54,416 nt of DNA from Pseudomonas delhiensis (GCF_900187975.1 NZ_FZPC01000038.1:1-54416), one strand, 5' to 3'. Counted from the first letter of the stretch, positions 16,582-25,106 are shown. The notes: generated by a model from the letters alone, not told the origin. Made by a program: numbers and translations.

Positions 16582-17874
16582 ATGCCCCGCACCCTGGCAG
16601 CGCGCCTGGCGCTGATCTTCCTCACCGGGCTGGTGCTGGCCTACGGCCTGTCCTTCAGCTCGCAGTTCTACGAGCGCTACGTCAGCGCGCGGAGCATGAT
16701 GCTCGGCAACCTGGAAAGCGACGTGAGCACCGCCGTCGCCTTGCTCGACCGCCTGCCGGCGAGCGAGCGCGAGCAGTGGCTGCCCATGGTGGAGCGCCCC
16801 AACTACCGCTACCGCCTGGACGAAGGCGAACCCGGCCAGGCCATGGACATGGCCCAGGCGCCCATGGCCGCGACCAGCATCGAGAGCGCCATCGGCTCGC
16901 GCTACGCCCTGCGCTTCGAAACCCTCCCCGGCCCCGCCGCGCACTTCCAGGCGCACCTGCGCCTGGCCGACGGCAAGCCGCTGACCATCGACGTCACCCC
17001 CCGCGGGGTAGCGGCGGTGGCGCGCTGGCTGCCGGTGGTGCTGGTGCTGCAGCTGGCCGTGCTGCTGGCCTGCACCTGGCTGGCGGTGCGTACCGCGATC
17101 CGCCCGCTGACGCGCCTGGCCCAGGCCGTCGACCACCTCGACCCGGACACCCCGGCCGCGCCGCTGGACGAGAACGGCCCGAACGAAGTGGCCTACGCCG
17201 CCCGCGCCTTCAACGCCCTGCAGGGCCGCATCGGCGACTACCTGAAGGAACGCATGCAACTGCTGGCGGCCATCTCCCACGACCTGCAGACGCCGATCAC
17301 GCGCATGAAGCTGCGCGTCGAGCAGATGGACCCGTCGCCGGAAAGCGAGCGCCTGTGGAGCGACCTGGAGGAAATGCAGCACCTGGTCCGCGAAGGCGTG
17401 GCCTACGCCCGCAGCATGGACGGCGCCAGCGAGGCACAGCGCCGCGTCGACCTCGACGCCTTCCTCGACAGCCTGGTGCTCGACTACCAGGACGCCGGCC
17501 AGCAGGTCAGCCTGCAAGGCCGCGCCGGCGTGCCCCTGGAAACCCGCCCCCACGCCCTGCGCCGGGTGCTGGGCAACCTGCTGGACAACGCGCTGAAGTT
17601 CTCCGGCGCCGCGCAACTGGAGGTGGGCCGCGAGGACGGCAAGCTGTGTATCCGCGTACTCGACCGCGGCCCGGGCATCGCCGAGGAAGAACTGGAAGAA
17701 GTCCTCAAGCCCTTCTACCGCGTGGAAAGCTCGCGCAACCGCAGCACCGGCGGCACCGGCCTGGGCCTGGCCATCGCCCATCAGTTGAGCCAGGCCCTGG
17801 GCGGCCGCCTGACCCTGGCCAACCGCGACGGCGGCGGCCTGTGCGCGCAACTGGAACTGCCACTCCCGGCCTGA
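16582..17874 (+). CDS. Sensor histidine kinase, EnvZ-like
   Basis: 430 residues. Helix TM1 (about 8-27), a ~120-residue periplasmic sensor region, TM2 (about 150-170), HAMP linker (RTAIRPLTRLAQAVDHL), HisKA with the H-box AISHDLQTPITRMKLRVE (His about 233), and a HATPase_c domain with N-box LGNLLDNALKFS, GPGI, and GGTGLGLAIAHQL. It should phosphorylate the 15836 regulator. The periplasmic region has several Met (MDMAQAPM) that might coordinate a soft metal, which is speculation. The start is set by the five-base spacing after the regulator stop. Confidence 0.92.
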   Translation: MPRTLAARLALIFLTGLVLAYGLSFSSQFYERYVSARSMMLGNLESDVSTAVALLDRLPASEREQWLPMVERPNYRYRLDEGEPGQAMDMAQAPMAATSIESAIGSRYALRFETLPGPAAHFQAHLRLADGKPLTIDVTPRGVAAVARWLPVVLVLQLAVLLACTWLAVRTAIRPLTRLAQAVDHLDPDTPAAPLDENGPNEVAYAARAFNALQGRIGDYLKERMQLLAAISHDLQTPITRMKLRVEQMDPSPESERLWSDLEEMQHLVREGVAYARSMDGASEAQRRVDLDAFLDSLVLDYQDAGQQVSLQGRAGVPLETRPHALRRVLGNLLDNALKFSGAAQLEVGREDGKLCIRVLDRGPGIAEEELEEVLKPFYRVESSRNRSTGGTGLGLAIAHQLSQALGGRLTLANRDGGGLCAQLELPLPA

Positions 17875-17879
17875 GCGAC

Positions 17880-17897
17880 CGTACAAGCAGATACAAG
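17880..17897. promoter_or_regulatory. Candidate response-regulator box 2
   Basis: Plus strand TACAAG repeats ten bases apart (17882-17887 and 17892-17897); the minus strand reads CTTGTATCTGCTTGTAC. It lies six bases after the kinase stop and about 103 bases before the ferric-reductase-like gene. A G+C-rich inverted repeat (GGCGGC ... GCCGCC, about 17897-17933) follows and may attenuate read-through. Confidence 0.4.
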
Positions 17898-17999
17898 GCG
17901 GCCCCCGGCGGGACACATCCGGGACAAGCCGCCTTGCCAGCATGGCTCCACCGGCAGCGACGGCACCCCGCCGCTCGCGCCGCCCCCCAGGAGCCCACC

Positions 18000-18641
18000 A
18001 TGACCCCCACCGCGCCCACTGCCAGCCTGCACGGCTGGCGCCTGTTCACCGCCCTCGCCGTCGCCGTGCTGGCGGTCACCGCCCTCTGCCTGCTCTGGCA
18101 GCCGCAGCTGGTGGAGGCCCTGCGCAGCGCCATCCGAGCCACCGCGCGGACCTCCTTCGCCCTGTTCCTGGCGACCTTCCTCGCCTCCGCCCTGGCCACC
18201 CTGGTGCCCAGCCCCGGCAGCCGAGCCCTGCTGCGCGAGCGGCGCTTCCTCGGCCTGGCCTTCGCCTTCTCGCACCTGGTGCACGGCGTGCTGATCATCG
18301 CCTACGTCAAGCTGTTCCCGGAGACCTTCTGGGCCGGCCGCACCGCGGCGGCGAACATCCCGGGCTCGGTGGGCTACCTGTTCATCCTGGCGCTGGCCCT
18401 GACCAGCTTCCCGGCCGCGGTGAAGGCCCTGGGCGCCCGCACCTGGAAGCTGCTGCACGGCACCGGCACCTGGGTGATCGCCGGCATCTTCTGCCTGTCG
18501 TTCTTCAAGCGCATCCCCATGGGGCCCTGGTACGTCCTGGGCTTCGCGCTGATCTTCAGCGCCATCGTCCTGAAACTCACCGCCAAGCTCGCCACCCGCC
18601 AACGCCGCGCCACCCCGGCCCTGCGCGGCGCCACCCGCTGA
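18000..18641 (+). CDS. Ferric-reductase-like transmembrane protein
   Basis: 213 residues with about six hydrophobic helices. The histidine-bearing helices (FAFSHLVHGVLIIAYV and WKLLHGTGTWVIAGIFCLSFFK) match the heme-binding four-helix core of the ferric reductase-like/MsrQ/NOX superfamily, which passes electrons through b-type hemes in the inner membrane. No FAD/NAD domain is attached. The ATG at 18000 has AGGAG upstream. It is followed 21 bases later by the DoxX gene and then a terminator, so it is the first gene of a two-gene unit or the third of a four-gene operon with the two-component system. Confidence 0.75.
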   Translation: MTPTAPTASLHGWRLFTALAVAVLAVTALCLLWQPQLVEALRSAIRATARTSFALFLATFLASALATLVPSPGSRALLRERRFLGLAFAFSHLVHGVLIIAYVKLFPETFWAGRTAAANIPGSVGYLFILALALTSFPAAVKALGARTWKLLHGTGTWVIAGIFCLSFFKRIPMGPWYVLGFALIFSAIVLKLTAKLATRQRRATPALRGATR

Positions 18642-18662
18642 ACGAACCCAGGAGACACCGCC

Positions 18663-19151
18663 ATGCAAAGCCCCCTCGCAACCACCCTGCGCCCCCTCGA
18701 CCGCCTCGGCGCCTGGGGCGCCGACATCCCCCTGCGGCTGTTCCTGGCCTGGGAATTCCTCGAATCCGGCCTGGAGAAATGGAACGGCGAGAACTGGTTC
18801 GCACAGATCCACGACGCCTTCCCCTTCCCCTTCGACCGCCTGCCGGCGAACCTGGACTGGCAGGTCTCCATGTGGGCCGAACTGATAGCCCCGGCGCTCC
18901 TGCTGCTGGGCCTGGGCACCCGCTTCGCCTCGGCGGTGCTGATGGTGCTGACGGTGGTGGCCATCGCCGCCGTGCACTGGCCGGCGCACTGGTCGAGCCT
19001 GGGCGAACTGGCCATGGGCTACTCCATCAGCGACAACGGCTTCGGCAACTACAAGCTGCCGCTGATCTACCTGGTGGCGCTGGTGCCGCTGCTGCTCAAG
19101 GGCGCCGGGCGGCTGAGCCTGGATGCGCTGCTGCGGCGGCGCTTTGCGTAG
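18663..19151 (+). CDS. DoxX-family membrane protein (HvfX-like)
   Basis: 162 residues with four hydrophobic helices and the DoxX features [18 protein letters not shown] near the start and a later [24 protein letters not shown]. DoxX proteins are frequent members of bufferin/HvfA gene clusters (named HvfX in Haemophilus), and here the metallophore operon lies on the facing strand 900 bases away. The role of the family is not settled: redox or quinone-linked functions are proposed. Final gene of the unit, followed by an intrinsic terminator. Confidence 0.8.
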   Translation: MQSPLATTLRPLDRLGAWGADIPLRLFLAWEFLESGLEKWNGENWFAQIHDAFPFPFDRLPANLDWQVSMWAELIAPALLLLGLGTRFASAVLMVLTVVAIAAVHWPAHWSSLGELAMGYSISDNGFGNYKLPLIYLVALVPLLLKGAGRLSLDALLRRRFA

Positions 19152-19171
19152 GTAATTGCACCGTCCTGACG

Positions 19172-19200
19172 AACCCGCCGCATGGCGGGTTCTTCTTTTT
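19172..19200 (+). terminator. Rho-independent terminator
   Basis: Arms AACCCGCC (19172-19179) and GGCGGGTT (19184-19191) with a T-rich tail to 19200, just after the DoxX gene. Confidence 0.85.
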
Positions 19201-19230
19201 CGTCCCCCTCGAACACAGGCGCTCCGCCCT

Positions 19231-19917
19231 ACGTTGGGCACCTGCGCAGGAGCGGACTCCGTCCGCGCTTGGTCCCGTAGGGCGCATAACGCCTACGGCG
19301 TTATCCGCCGTCGTCCCGAACACCGGTGCTTCGACTTGTTTATTACGTAGGAGCGAGCTTGCTCGCGAACAGATTTCTCCTGCCCCTCCGCTGCCTTGGC
19401 TTGAATCCGTCCCCTCTCCCCAACCCTCTCCCGCAAGCGGGAGAGGGGGCCGTCCTGAGCGGCGTCGAGATCAGGCGCCATCCTTCAGGCCAACCTGTAT
19501 GGCGCTCTCCCTCATCGCCCCCGAACACCGGTGCTCCGGCCGGCGGCGGATAACCGCGAACGGTTATTCGCCCTACGTTGGGCACGTGCGCAGGAGCTCC
19601 GTCCGCGATTGGTCCCGTAGGGCGCATAACGCCTACGGCGTTATCCGCCGTCGCCCCGAACACCGGTGCTTCGACTTGTTTATTACGTAGGAGCGAGCTT
19701 GCTCGCGAACAGATTTCTCCTGCCCCTCCGCTGCCTTGGCTTGAATCCGTCCCCTCTCCCCAACCCTCTCCCGCAAGCGGGAGAGGGGGCCGTCCTGAGC
19801 GGCGTCGAAATCAGGCGCCATCCTTCAGGCCAACCTGTATGGCGCTCTCCGTCATCGCCCCCGAGCACCGGCGCTCCGGCCAACGGCGGATAACCGCGAA
19901 CGGTTATTCGCCCTACG
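19231..19917. repeat. Tandem duplication of a 340-base repeat cassette
   Basis: Two nearly identical units offset by exactly 340 bases (for example GGTCCCGTAG at 19271 and 19611). Each unit contains a GTAGGGCGCATAAC copy, a REP (GTAGGAGCGAGCTTGCTCGC at 19349 and 19689), a CCCTCTCC/GGAGAGGG hairpin and an inverted GGCGGATAACCGCG copy. A few substitutions and a 4-base deletion (near 19595) separate the copies. No gene is supported in 19201-19976. Confidence 0.9.
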
Positions 19918-19977
19918 CTGCCCCACCCGCGCCTACGGATTGCCCGTCCGTTCGCCATCGTGCACTGCTTCCCCAAC

Positions 19978-20013
19978 GAAAAAGCCCGCGCACCTGGCCA
20001 GGCACGCGGGCTT
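19978..20013 (-). terminator. Rho-independent terminator of the metallophore operon
   Basis: Arms AAGCCCGCG (19982-19990) and CGCGGGCTT (20005-20013), with five T residues following on the minus strand. Confidence 0.85.
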
Positions 20014-20063
20014 CTCGAACATCACCTCACTGCATCACGGAAGGATGCTGTCCGGTATGTCGG

Positions 20064-20855
20064 TCATCGCGGTGTCTCCCTGGGGGCTGAGGAATGCTGT
20101 CGACGGTGGGTAGCGCACAGGTTGCGCGTGCCGAGCACCACGCCTTGTGCGTGAAGGGCCTGCAACAGGGCCAGGCCCTGCCGCAGGATGGGTTCGGGGT
20201 CGGCGCCAATGGCCTCGGCCAGCGCCTGCAGGTGTTCCCGGCCGCTCAGCTGGCGGTCGCGCACGGACTCCAGCAACGCGTGGGCCAGCGGCGCCAGGCG
20301 GGCGAAGTGCACCTGCTGGTCGCCGCCGCGGCGGGCCAGCAGCAGCGTCGGCTGCTCTGGCGGCTGCCCGGGCAGGTGGCCGGGGCCCAGGTCGCTCACC
20401 GGCCAGGCGTAGGCCAGCGGCCAGGCCAGGGACGACAGCAGCGGCACGCCCTCCAGCAAGTCGCCCTGCGGGTCGTGGGCCGGCTCCCGGCTGTCGCTGA
20501 GCGACAGGGCGGTCTCCACCCATTCGTAGTGCGCCAGCTCGGCGGCCCAGGCCGGCGCGTCGATCCCGCGCTGTTCGAGGAAGGCGACGAACTCGCCGGC
20601 CAGCTCGGTGAACAGCGGCGTCCGGCAACGGTAGTCAGCGTAGAAGCGCTCCGTCAGCGCATGCCACTGGCTGTCGGCCAGGCTGGCGCGCAGCACCGGG
20701 AAGCTGCCGGCCAGCAACGACTGCACATTGCCCAGGAACAGCTGGCGATACACCGCCAGGCGCCGTGCCTCGATGCCCGGCGGCGGCGCGTTGCGCTGCG
20801 GGTCGCGGATGTGCCGGGCCAGTTGCAGTTGCTGCTCGCGCAGGGTCTCAGCCAT
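20064..20855 (-). CDS. DUF2063 partner protein (BufC/HvfC-like)
   Basis: 263 residues. The N-terminal DUF2063 domain is clear ([47 protein letters not shown], residues about 4-58; [14 protein letters not shown] further on). These proteins accompany DUF692 enzymes and are thought to recognise the leader of the precursor and present it to the enzyme. Its ATG overlaps the end of the DUF692 gene by 8 bases, so the two are translationally coupled. The C-terminal ~15 residues are basic and disordered-looking. The stop overlaps a further 10-codon frame. Confidence 0.88.
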   Translation of the reverse strand: MAETLREQQLQLARHIRDPQRNAPPPGIEARRLAVYRQLFLGNVQSLLAGSFPVLRASLADSQWHALTERFYADYRCRTPLFTELAGEFVAFLEQRGIDAPAWAAELAHYEWVETALSLSDSREPAHDPQGDLLEGVPLLSSLAWPLAYAWPVSDLGPGHLPGQPPEQPTLLLARRGGDQQVHFARLAPLAHALLESVRDRQLSGREHLQALAEAIGADPEPILRQGLALLQALHAQGVVLGTRNLCATHRRQHSSAPRETPR

Positions 20856-21693
20856 GGCTCACCTCCCGCGGCGCGGCGGCCTGCTGCAGGGTGCGGATGC
20901 AGTCCACCTCCGCCAGCAGCTCGGCCAGCGGCGGGAAGTTGAAGTCGCGCTCCAGCAGCGTCGGCACCACGCCACAGCGGGCGTAGGCCTGCGCCAACAG
21001 GTGCCAGACCGGCTGCTGCACGCTGGCGCCGTGGGTATCGATCTTCAGGTCCGGCGCCTCGTCGTAGTGCCCCGCCACGTGGATGCAGGCCACCCGCTCG
21101 GCGGGCACCCGGGCCAGGAAGGCGGCGGCGTCGTAGCCGTGGTTGCAGGCGTTGACCACCAGGTTGTTGACGTCCAGCAGCAGGTCGCAGTCGGCTTCCG
21201 CCAGCACGGCCCGGAGGAAATCGATCTCGCTCAGCGCCTGGTAGGGCGCGGCGTAGTAGGAAATGTTCTCCACCGCGATGCGCCGCCCCAGCACGTCCTG
21301 GGCCTGGTGGATGCGCGCGGCGACGTGGTGCACCGCCTCGTCGGTGAAGGGCAGCGGCAGCAGGTCGTAGAGCTGGCCGTCGTCAGAGCAGTAGCTCAGG
21401 TGCTCGCTGAACAGGCCGACGCGGTGGCGGTCGAGGAACTGCCGGGTGCGCCGCAGCAGCTCGAGGTCCAGTGGCCCGGGGCCGCCGAGGGACAGCGACA
21501 GGCCGTGGCAGGCCAGCGGGAAGCGCTCGGCGAGCTGCGCCAGGCCCTCGCCATAGGCACCGCCGACGCCGATCCAGTTGTCCGGCGCGCATTCGAGGAA
21601 GTCCACGGCTTCGGCGGGCATCGCCAGCAGCTCGGGCAGCAGCGCGCGGCGCAGGCCGAGGCCGGCCCCGCGCGGTAGGGAATGGGCATTCAT
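20848..21693 (-). CDS. DUF692 multinuclear non-heme iron oxidative enzyme (BufB/HvfB-like)
   Basis: 281 residues, TIM-barrel DUF692 (MNIO) family, normal length. Metal-ligand motifs are in order: CHGLSLSLG (His63), SEHLSY (His98), VENISYY (Glu142), [10 protein letters not shown] (Asp174, Asn177), CIHVAGHY (His205, His209), IDTHG (Asp219, His221) and LERD (Glu249). MNIOs of this type oxidise cysteines of a ribosomal peptide to oxazolone/thioamide-like copper-binding groups. The gene follows the EGKCG precursor by 60 bases containing a hairpin, and overlaps the DUF2063 gene. I am confident of the family; the exact product is inferred from related systems. Confidence 0.93.
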   Translation of the reverse strand: MNAHSLPRGAGLGLRRALLPELLAMPAEAVDFLECAPDNWIGVGGAYGEGLAQLAERFPLACHGLSLSLGGPGPLDLELLRRTRQFLDRHRVGLFSEHLSYCSDDGQLYDLLPLPFTDEAVHHVAARIHQAQDVLGRRIAVENISYYAAPYQALSEIDFLRAVLAEADCDLLLDVNNLVVNACNHGYDAAAFLARVPAERVACIHVAGHYDEAPDLKIDTHGASVQQPVWHLLAQAYARCGVVPTLLERDFNFPPLAELLAEVDCIRTLQQAAAPREVSHG

Positions 21694-21717
21694 GGCAAGG
21701 CTCCACGGGGGAGGAAT

Positions 21718-21737
21718 GCCCTCCCCGCAGGGAGGGC
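21718..21737 (-). terminator. Intercistronic hairpin between precursor and enzyme genes
   Basis: Perfect 8-bp stem GCCCTCCC (21718-21725) / GGGAGGGC (21730-21737) with a CGCA loop, 16 bases after the precursor stop. No T-run; it may cause partial termination or stabilise the precursor mRNA so that the peptide is made in excess over the enzyme. Confidence 0.55.
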
Positions 21738-21753
21738 CGGATTGGCGGATGAC

Positions 21754-22212
21754 TCAGTGGCGGTCGCCCTGGAGCCTGGCGAACAGGCCGGCCGGCATCG
21801 GCTTGCCGTGGGCCTCGAAGACGCTCTTCAGGTGCTGGTAGGCCTCGGCCTCGGAGATTAAGCCGTCGTGGTCGGCGTCGATCCTGTCGAAGTCGCCGGC
21901 GCGGTCCCTGGCCACGGCCAGGAACTCGTCGCGCGAGACCTTGCCGTCGTGGTCGCTGTCGGTACGCGAGAAGGAGGCGTCGCCGCACTTGCCCTCCCCG
22001 CACTTGCCTTCGGCCTGGGTCGCCTTGGCCTTGCCGGCGCCGCACTTGCCTTCGCCACACTTGCCCTCCCCGGCCTTTTCGGCGGCGGCGAGCTGGTAGC
22101 CCTGGGGCAGCGCCTCGACGGCGAAGGCCGAGGTGGCGAGGTTGGCGCCGCCCACCAGGGCGATGGCGAGCAGGCCGATGCGGGTCTTGGTCTGGATCGG
22201 GTTACGGGACAT
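21754..22212 (-). CDS. Bufferin/HvfA-type metallophore precursor with EF-hand pair
   Basis: 152 residues. Long Sec signal peptide (1-31, TSAFA), as in bufferins, where it also serves as leader. Residues 45-78 hold four EGKCG motifs (49-53, 54-58, 68-72, 73-77; Cys 52, 57, 71, 76) split by an AGKAKATQA linker. Residues 79-152 contain two canonical EF-hand loops: D85-S-D-H-D-G-K-V-S-R-D-E96 and D112-A-D-H-D-G-L-I-S-E-A-E123. The EGKCG motif is the known substrate of DUF692 enzymes in HvfA-like peptides, and the enzyme and partner genes follow. Exported mature peptide should bind copper; the EF-hands add a possible calcium site. GGAG lies before the ATG. Often annotated simply as EF-hand protein. 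Confidence 0.9.
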   Translation of the reverse strand: MSRNPIQTKTRIGLLAIALVGGANLATSAFAVEALPQGYQLAAAEKAGEGKCGEGKCGAGKAKATQAEGKCGEGKCGDASFSRTDSDHDGKVSRDEFLAVARDRAGDFDRIDADHDGLISEAEAYQHLKSVFEAHGKPMPAGLFARLQGDRH

Positions 22213-22264
22213 GGGTGTTTCTCCGATGCTGGGCGCTTGGCGCGCGGGTCTGGGTTCTGGTCGA

Positions 22265-22318
22265 ACCCGGACGAGCGGGGGGCCGGCTTTCGAAGCCCGC
22301 CGGGTCTCTCGTCCGGGT
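22265..22318 (-). promoter_or_regulatory. Structured 5' leader of the metallophore operon
   Basis: An 11-bp perfect stem, ACCCGGACGAG (22265-22275) with CTCGTCCGGGT (22308-22318), encloses a smaller hairpin GGCTT/AAGCC (22285-22289, 22293-22297). It lies 53-106 bases before the precursor ATG, probably inside the transcript. Confidence 0.4.
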
Positions 22319-22339
22319 GTGGCCATTTGGCCCGCGCCA

Positions 22340-22358
22340 TGTATCGGCGACGTATCGG
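22340..22358. promoter_or_regulatory. Candidate regulator box 4 (11-bp period)
   Basis: GTATCGG repeats at 22341-22347 and 22352-22358; the minus strand reads CCGATACGTCGCCGATACA. About 130 bases before the precursor ATG. A half copy (GTATCGG) also occurs beside box 1. Confidence 0.35.
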
Positions 22359-22401
22359 AGGGTGGCCGGGTTTGTATGCGTGCCTCGTGCAGGGGCTGGC
22401 G

Positions 22402-22419
22402 GGATACATTGGGATACAG
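22402..22419. promoter_or_regulatory. Candidate response-regulator box 3
   Basis: Minus strand TGTATCCCAATGTATCC, matching box 1 (TGTATACCAGTGTATCC) at 15 of 17 positions, with the same 10-base period. Lies about 190 bases upstream of the metallophore precursor gene. Confidence 0.55.
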
Positions 22420-22447
22420 CGCCAGGATGCCCAATGGCTCATGCGGC

Positions 22448-22625
22448 CGTAGGCCATCGCGGACGGAGTCCGCTCAGTTACCCACCCGTAGGAGCGGACC
22501 TTGTCCGCGATAGCCGGAGGTTCAGGTGCGATTCGCGGATGAGATCCGCTCCTGCACTGCCCCACCACGCCGTGCCCATGTAGGAGCGCGCCCTGCGCGC
22601 GATTTCGCGGGCAGGGCCCTACAGG
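22448..22625. repeat. Cluster of GTAGGAGCG-type repeats
   Basis: TCGCGGACGGAGTCCGC (about 22455), GTAGGAGCGGACCTTGTCCGCG (about 22489-22510), a degenerate copy around 22531-22551 and GTAGGAGCGCGCCCTGCGCG (about 22580-22600). All are short palindromes of the REP type, found after the TonB receptor gene. No gene here. Confidence 0.6.
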
Positions 22626-22655
22626 TTTTCATGAGGTACCTGGCCCTACGGCGCC

Positions 22656-25106
22656 TCAGAAGTTGTAGCTCAGCGAAGCCGTCACGTTGCGCGACGGGCC
22701 GTAGAAGCCGGAACCCCCGCTGTACAGGCTCATCAGGTACTTGCGGTCGGTGACGTTGTTCAGGTTCAGCGACGTGCTCCAGTGCTTGTCGATGTCGTAG
22801 CTGGCCATCAGGTCCACCAGGGCGTAGGCGTTCTGCCGCACGCGGCTGTCGTCGTCGAGCTGGATGGCGCTCTGCCAGGCCACGCGGGTGCCGACCTTGG
22901 CCCGGGGCAGGCCCGGCAGTTGGTAGGTCAGGCTGCTGCGCAGGCTGTGGCTGGGCACGTACTGGCGCGCCTTGTGGCCGTCCGGGTCCTCGATGTGCAC
23001 GTAGGTGTAGCCGCCCTGCAGTTGCAGGCCGGGGGCCAGTTGGCCGCTGGCTTCCAGTTCCACGCCATGGCTCTTGAAGTCCTCGCCGTTGTAGATGGTC
23101 TCGCCGCCGGGCAGGCTCTGGTCGGTGGCTTCGGCGACGTTGCGCTGGTCGGTCTTGAACAGCGCAGCCGACAGACTCAGCTGGTCGTCGAGCAGGCTGC
23201 CCTTGATGCCGGCCTCGTAGCTCTTGCCTTCCAGCGGGTCGAGCACCTTGCCCTGGGCATCCATGACGTACTGCGGGTTGAAGATCCTGGTGTAGCTGGC
23301 GTACAGCGAGTACCGCTCGTTCAGGTCGTAGACCACGCCGGTGTAGGGCGTCACCTCGCCATGGATGTGCACGTCGCGGGCGCTGCCGTAGTCGGTGCCG
23401 TCGCTGTCGACGCTGAGCATGCGCGCGCCGAGGATCCAGTGCAGCCGGTCGCCGAGGTTCAGGCGGGTGCCGGCGTAGACGCTCTTCTGCCGGTCGGTGA
23501 AGCGCGCCATCTCGATGGTGTCGTTGGTGTAGCTCAGGCTCGGCCTGGGTACGGCGCCACTCAGGGTCTGGCCCAGGTCGGCGTCCATGAACTCGTCTTC
23601 GTTGTTGTAGTAGCCACGGTCGCTGTGCCGCGAGCGGCCGTAGTCCACGCCCAGGGTCAGGTCGTGCTGGCGCCCGCCGAGGCTGAACGGGCCGCTCAGC
23701 TGGGCCTCGCCCAGCAGCTGCTTCTCGCCGGAATGGCTGTGGCTGGGGTCGGCCAGCCAGGGCGTGTCGGCGTCGTTGGCCATCAGGTAATACATGTTCG
23801 CCTGCTGGCTCTGGTCCACGCCGGTGACGTTGAGCTTGCCCTTCCAGCCGGCGCCGAAGTCGTGGGCCAGTTCGACGAAGGCGCGCTGGGTGTGCACGTC
23901 CCAGTAGGTCCAGTCCTGGCCGATGTTGGCGCCGCGGCGGCTGTAGTGGATCAGGTTGCCGGCGTAGTCGGTCAGCGGCAGCGCGCCCCAACTGCTGCCG
24001 TTGGAATTGCTCTTGTTGTCCGAGAAGCCGACGGTGAGGGTGTCCGCCGCCGAGAGGTCGAAGGCCAGCATGCCGCTGAGCACGTTCTTCTCGTGGGAGT
24101 AGCGGTCCAGGTAGGAATTGCCGGTTTCGTTGGCGTAGATGAAGCGGCCGCGCACGGTGCCCGAGTCGGTCAGCGGGCCGGCGGCGTCGAGGTCGACGCG
24201 GCGGGTGCCCCAGGAACCCACCGAGAGCTTCACCTGGGCCTGCGGCGTGTAGGTCGGGCGCTTGCGGATGAAGTTGACGGTGGCCGAGGGGTTGCCGGTG
24301 CCGCTCATCAGGCCGTTGGCGCCGTGGAGGATGTCCACCTGCTCGTACTCGGCCAGGTCCAGGTCGCCGCTGAGCAGGCCGGCGCTGAACGGCGAGCCGA
24401 TGCCGTCGTACTCGAAGTTGTTGATGTCGAAGCCGCGGGAGGTGAAGTTGGTGCGGTCGGTCTCGTACTGCTCGACCGTCACCGAGGGCGCGCTGCGCAG
24501 CGCGTCCTTCACGCTGTTCATGTTGAAGTCGTCCAGTTGCTGGCGCGACAGCGTGGTGACGCCCTGGGGCGTTTCCCGCGGCGTCAGGCCCAGGCGCGTG
24601 GTGCTGCTGTCGCTCAGTTGCTGGTAGCCGCCCGGGGTGCCGGCAGCGCCGGCGCTCGCCTGGATCACCGTCTCGGGCATGGCCAGGGTGTCGCGGCCCT
24701 TGCCGAGCACGGTTTCGGCCGGCATCTGCAGCGCGGTGCCGGAATCCTCCAGCGCGTAGATGCCCGCGCCGCGCCGCACCGGTTGCAGACCGCTGCCGCG
24801 CAGCAGGCGCTGGAAGCCTTCGTCGACCCTGTAGCGGCCCTTCAGGCCCGGGCTGCTACGCCCGGCCAGCTTCGCCGGGTCGAACACCAGTTGCACCCCG
24901 GCGCGCGCGGCGAAACGGGCCAGCACGTCGCTCAGCGCGCCGGCGCCGATGGCGTAGTCGCGCGCGTCCTCTGCGGCCATGGCCACGGACGGGGCCAGGG
25001 CCAGGCCGGCGCAACCCAGGGCCGCGCCATGGATCGCCGCCGCCAGGGCCAGGTGGGTGATTCGACCGGTGCCGGAATGCCGTCGGTGCTTCGAAGCCAT
25101 GCTCAT
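22656..25106 (-). CDS. TonB-dependent siderophore receptor with STN signalling domain
   Basis: 816 residues. Signal peptide (to about residue 45, AMAAED). STN secretin/TonB N-terminal domain (about 50-100, DYAIGAGALSDVLARFAARAGVQLVFDP), which contacts FecR. Plug domain (ETPQGVTTLSRQQLDDFNMNSVKDALRSAPSV; SRGFDINNFEYDGI), then a 22-strand barrel ending VTASLSYNF with the terminal Phe. This is the FecA/FpvA/FoxA-type ferric siderophore receptor group. Of three clustered ATGs I prefer 25106 because AAGGA sits six bases upstream. It is third in the fecI-fecR-receptor unit. The siderophore cannot be named from sequence. Confidence 0.92.
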   Translation of the reverse strand: MSMASKHRRHSGTGRITHLALAAAIHGAALGCAGLALAPSVAMAAEDARDYAIGAGALSDVLARFAARAGVQLVFDPAKLAGRSSPGLKGRYRVDEGFQRLLRGSGLQPVRRGAGIYALEDSGTALQMPAETVLGKGRDTLAMPETVIQASAGAAGTPGGYQQLSDSSTTRLGLTPRETPQGVTTLSRQQLDDFNMNSVKDALRSAPSVTVEQYETDRTNFTSRGFDINNFEYDGIGSPFSAGLLSGDLDLAEYEQVDILHGANGLMSGTGNPSATVNFIRKRPTYTPQAQVKLSVGSWGTRRVDLDAAGPLTDSGTVRGRFIYANETGNSYLDRYSHEKNVLSGMLAFDLSAADTLTVGFSDNKSNSNGSSWGALPLTDYAGNLIHYSRRGANIGQDWTYWDVHTQRAFVELAHDFGAGWKGKLNVTGVDQSQQANMYYLMANDADTPWLADPSHSHSGEKQLLGEAQLSGPFSLGGRQHDLTLGVDYGRSRHSDRGYYNNEDEFMDADLGQTLSGAVPRPSLSYTNDTIEMARFTDRQKSVYAGTRLNLGDRLHWILGARMLSVDSDGTDYGSARDVHIHGEVTPYTGVVYDLNERYSLYASYTRIFNPQYVMDAQGKVLDPLEGKSYEAGIKGSLLDDQLSLSAALFKTDQRNVAEATDQSLPGGETIYNGEDFKSHGVELEASGQLAPGLQLQGGYTYVHIEDPDGHKARQYVPSHSLRSSLTYQLPGLPRAKVGTRVAWQSAIQLDDDSRVRQNAYALVDLMASYDIDKHWSTSLNLNNVTDRKYLMSLYSGGSGFYGPSRNVTASLSYNF

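Noticed and set aside
19231..19917. CRISPR-like tandem repeats
   Set aside because: Unit is 340 bases with only two copies and no spacers; it is a segmental duplication of dispersed repeats.
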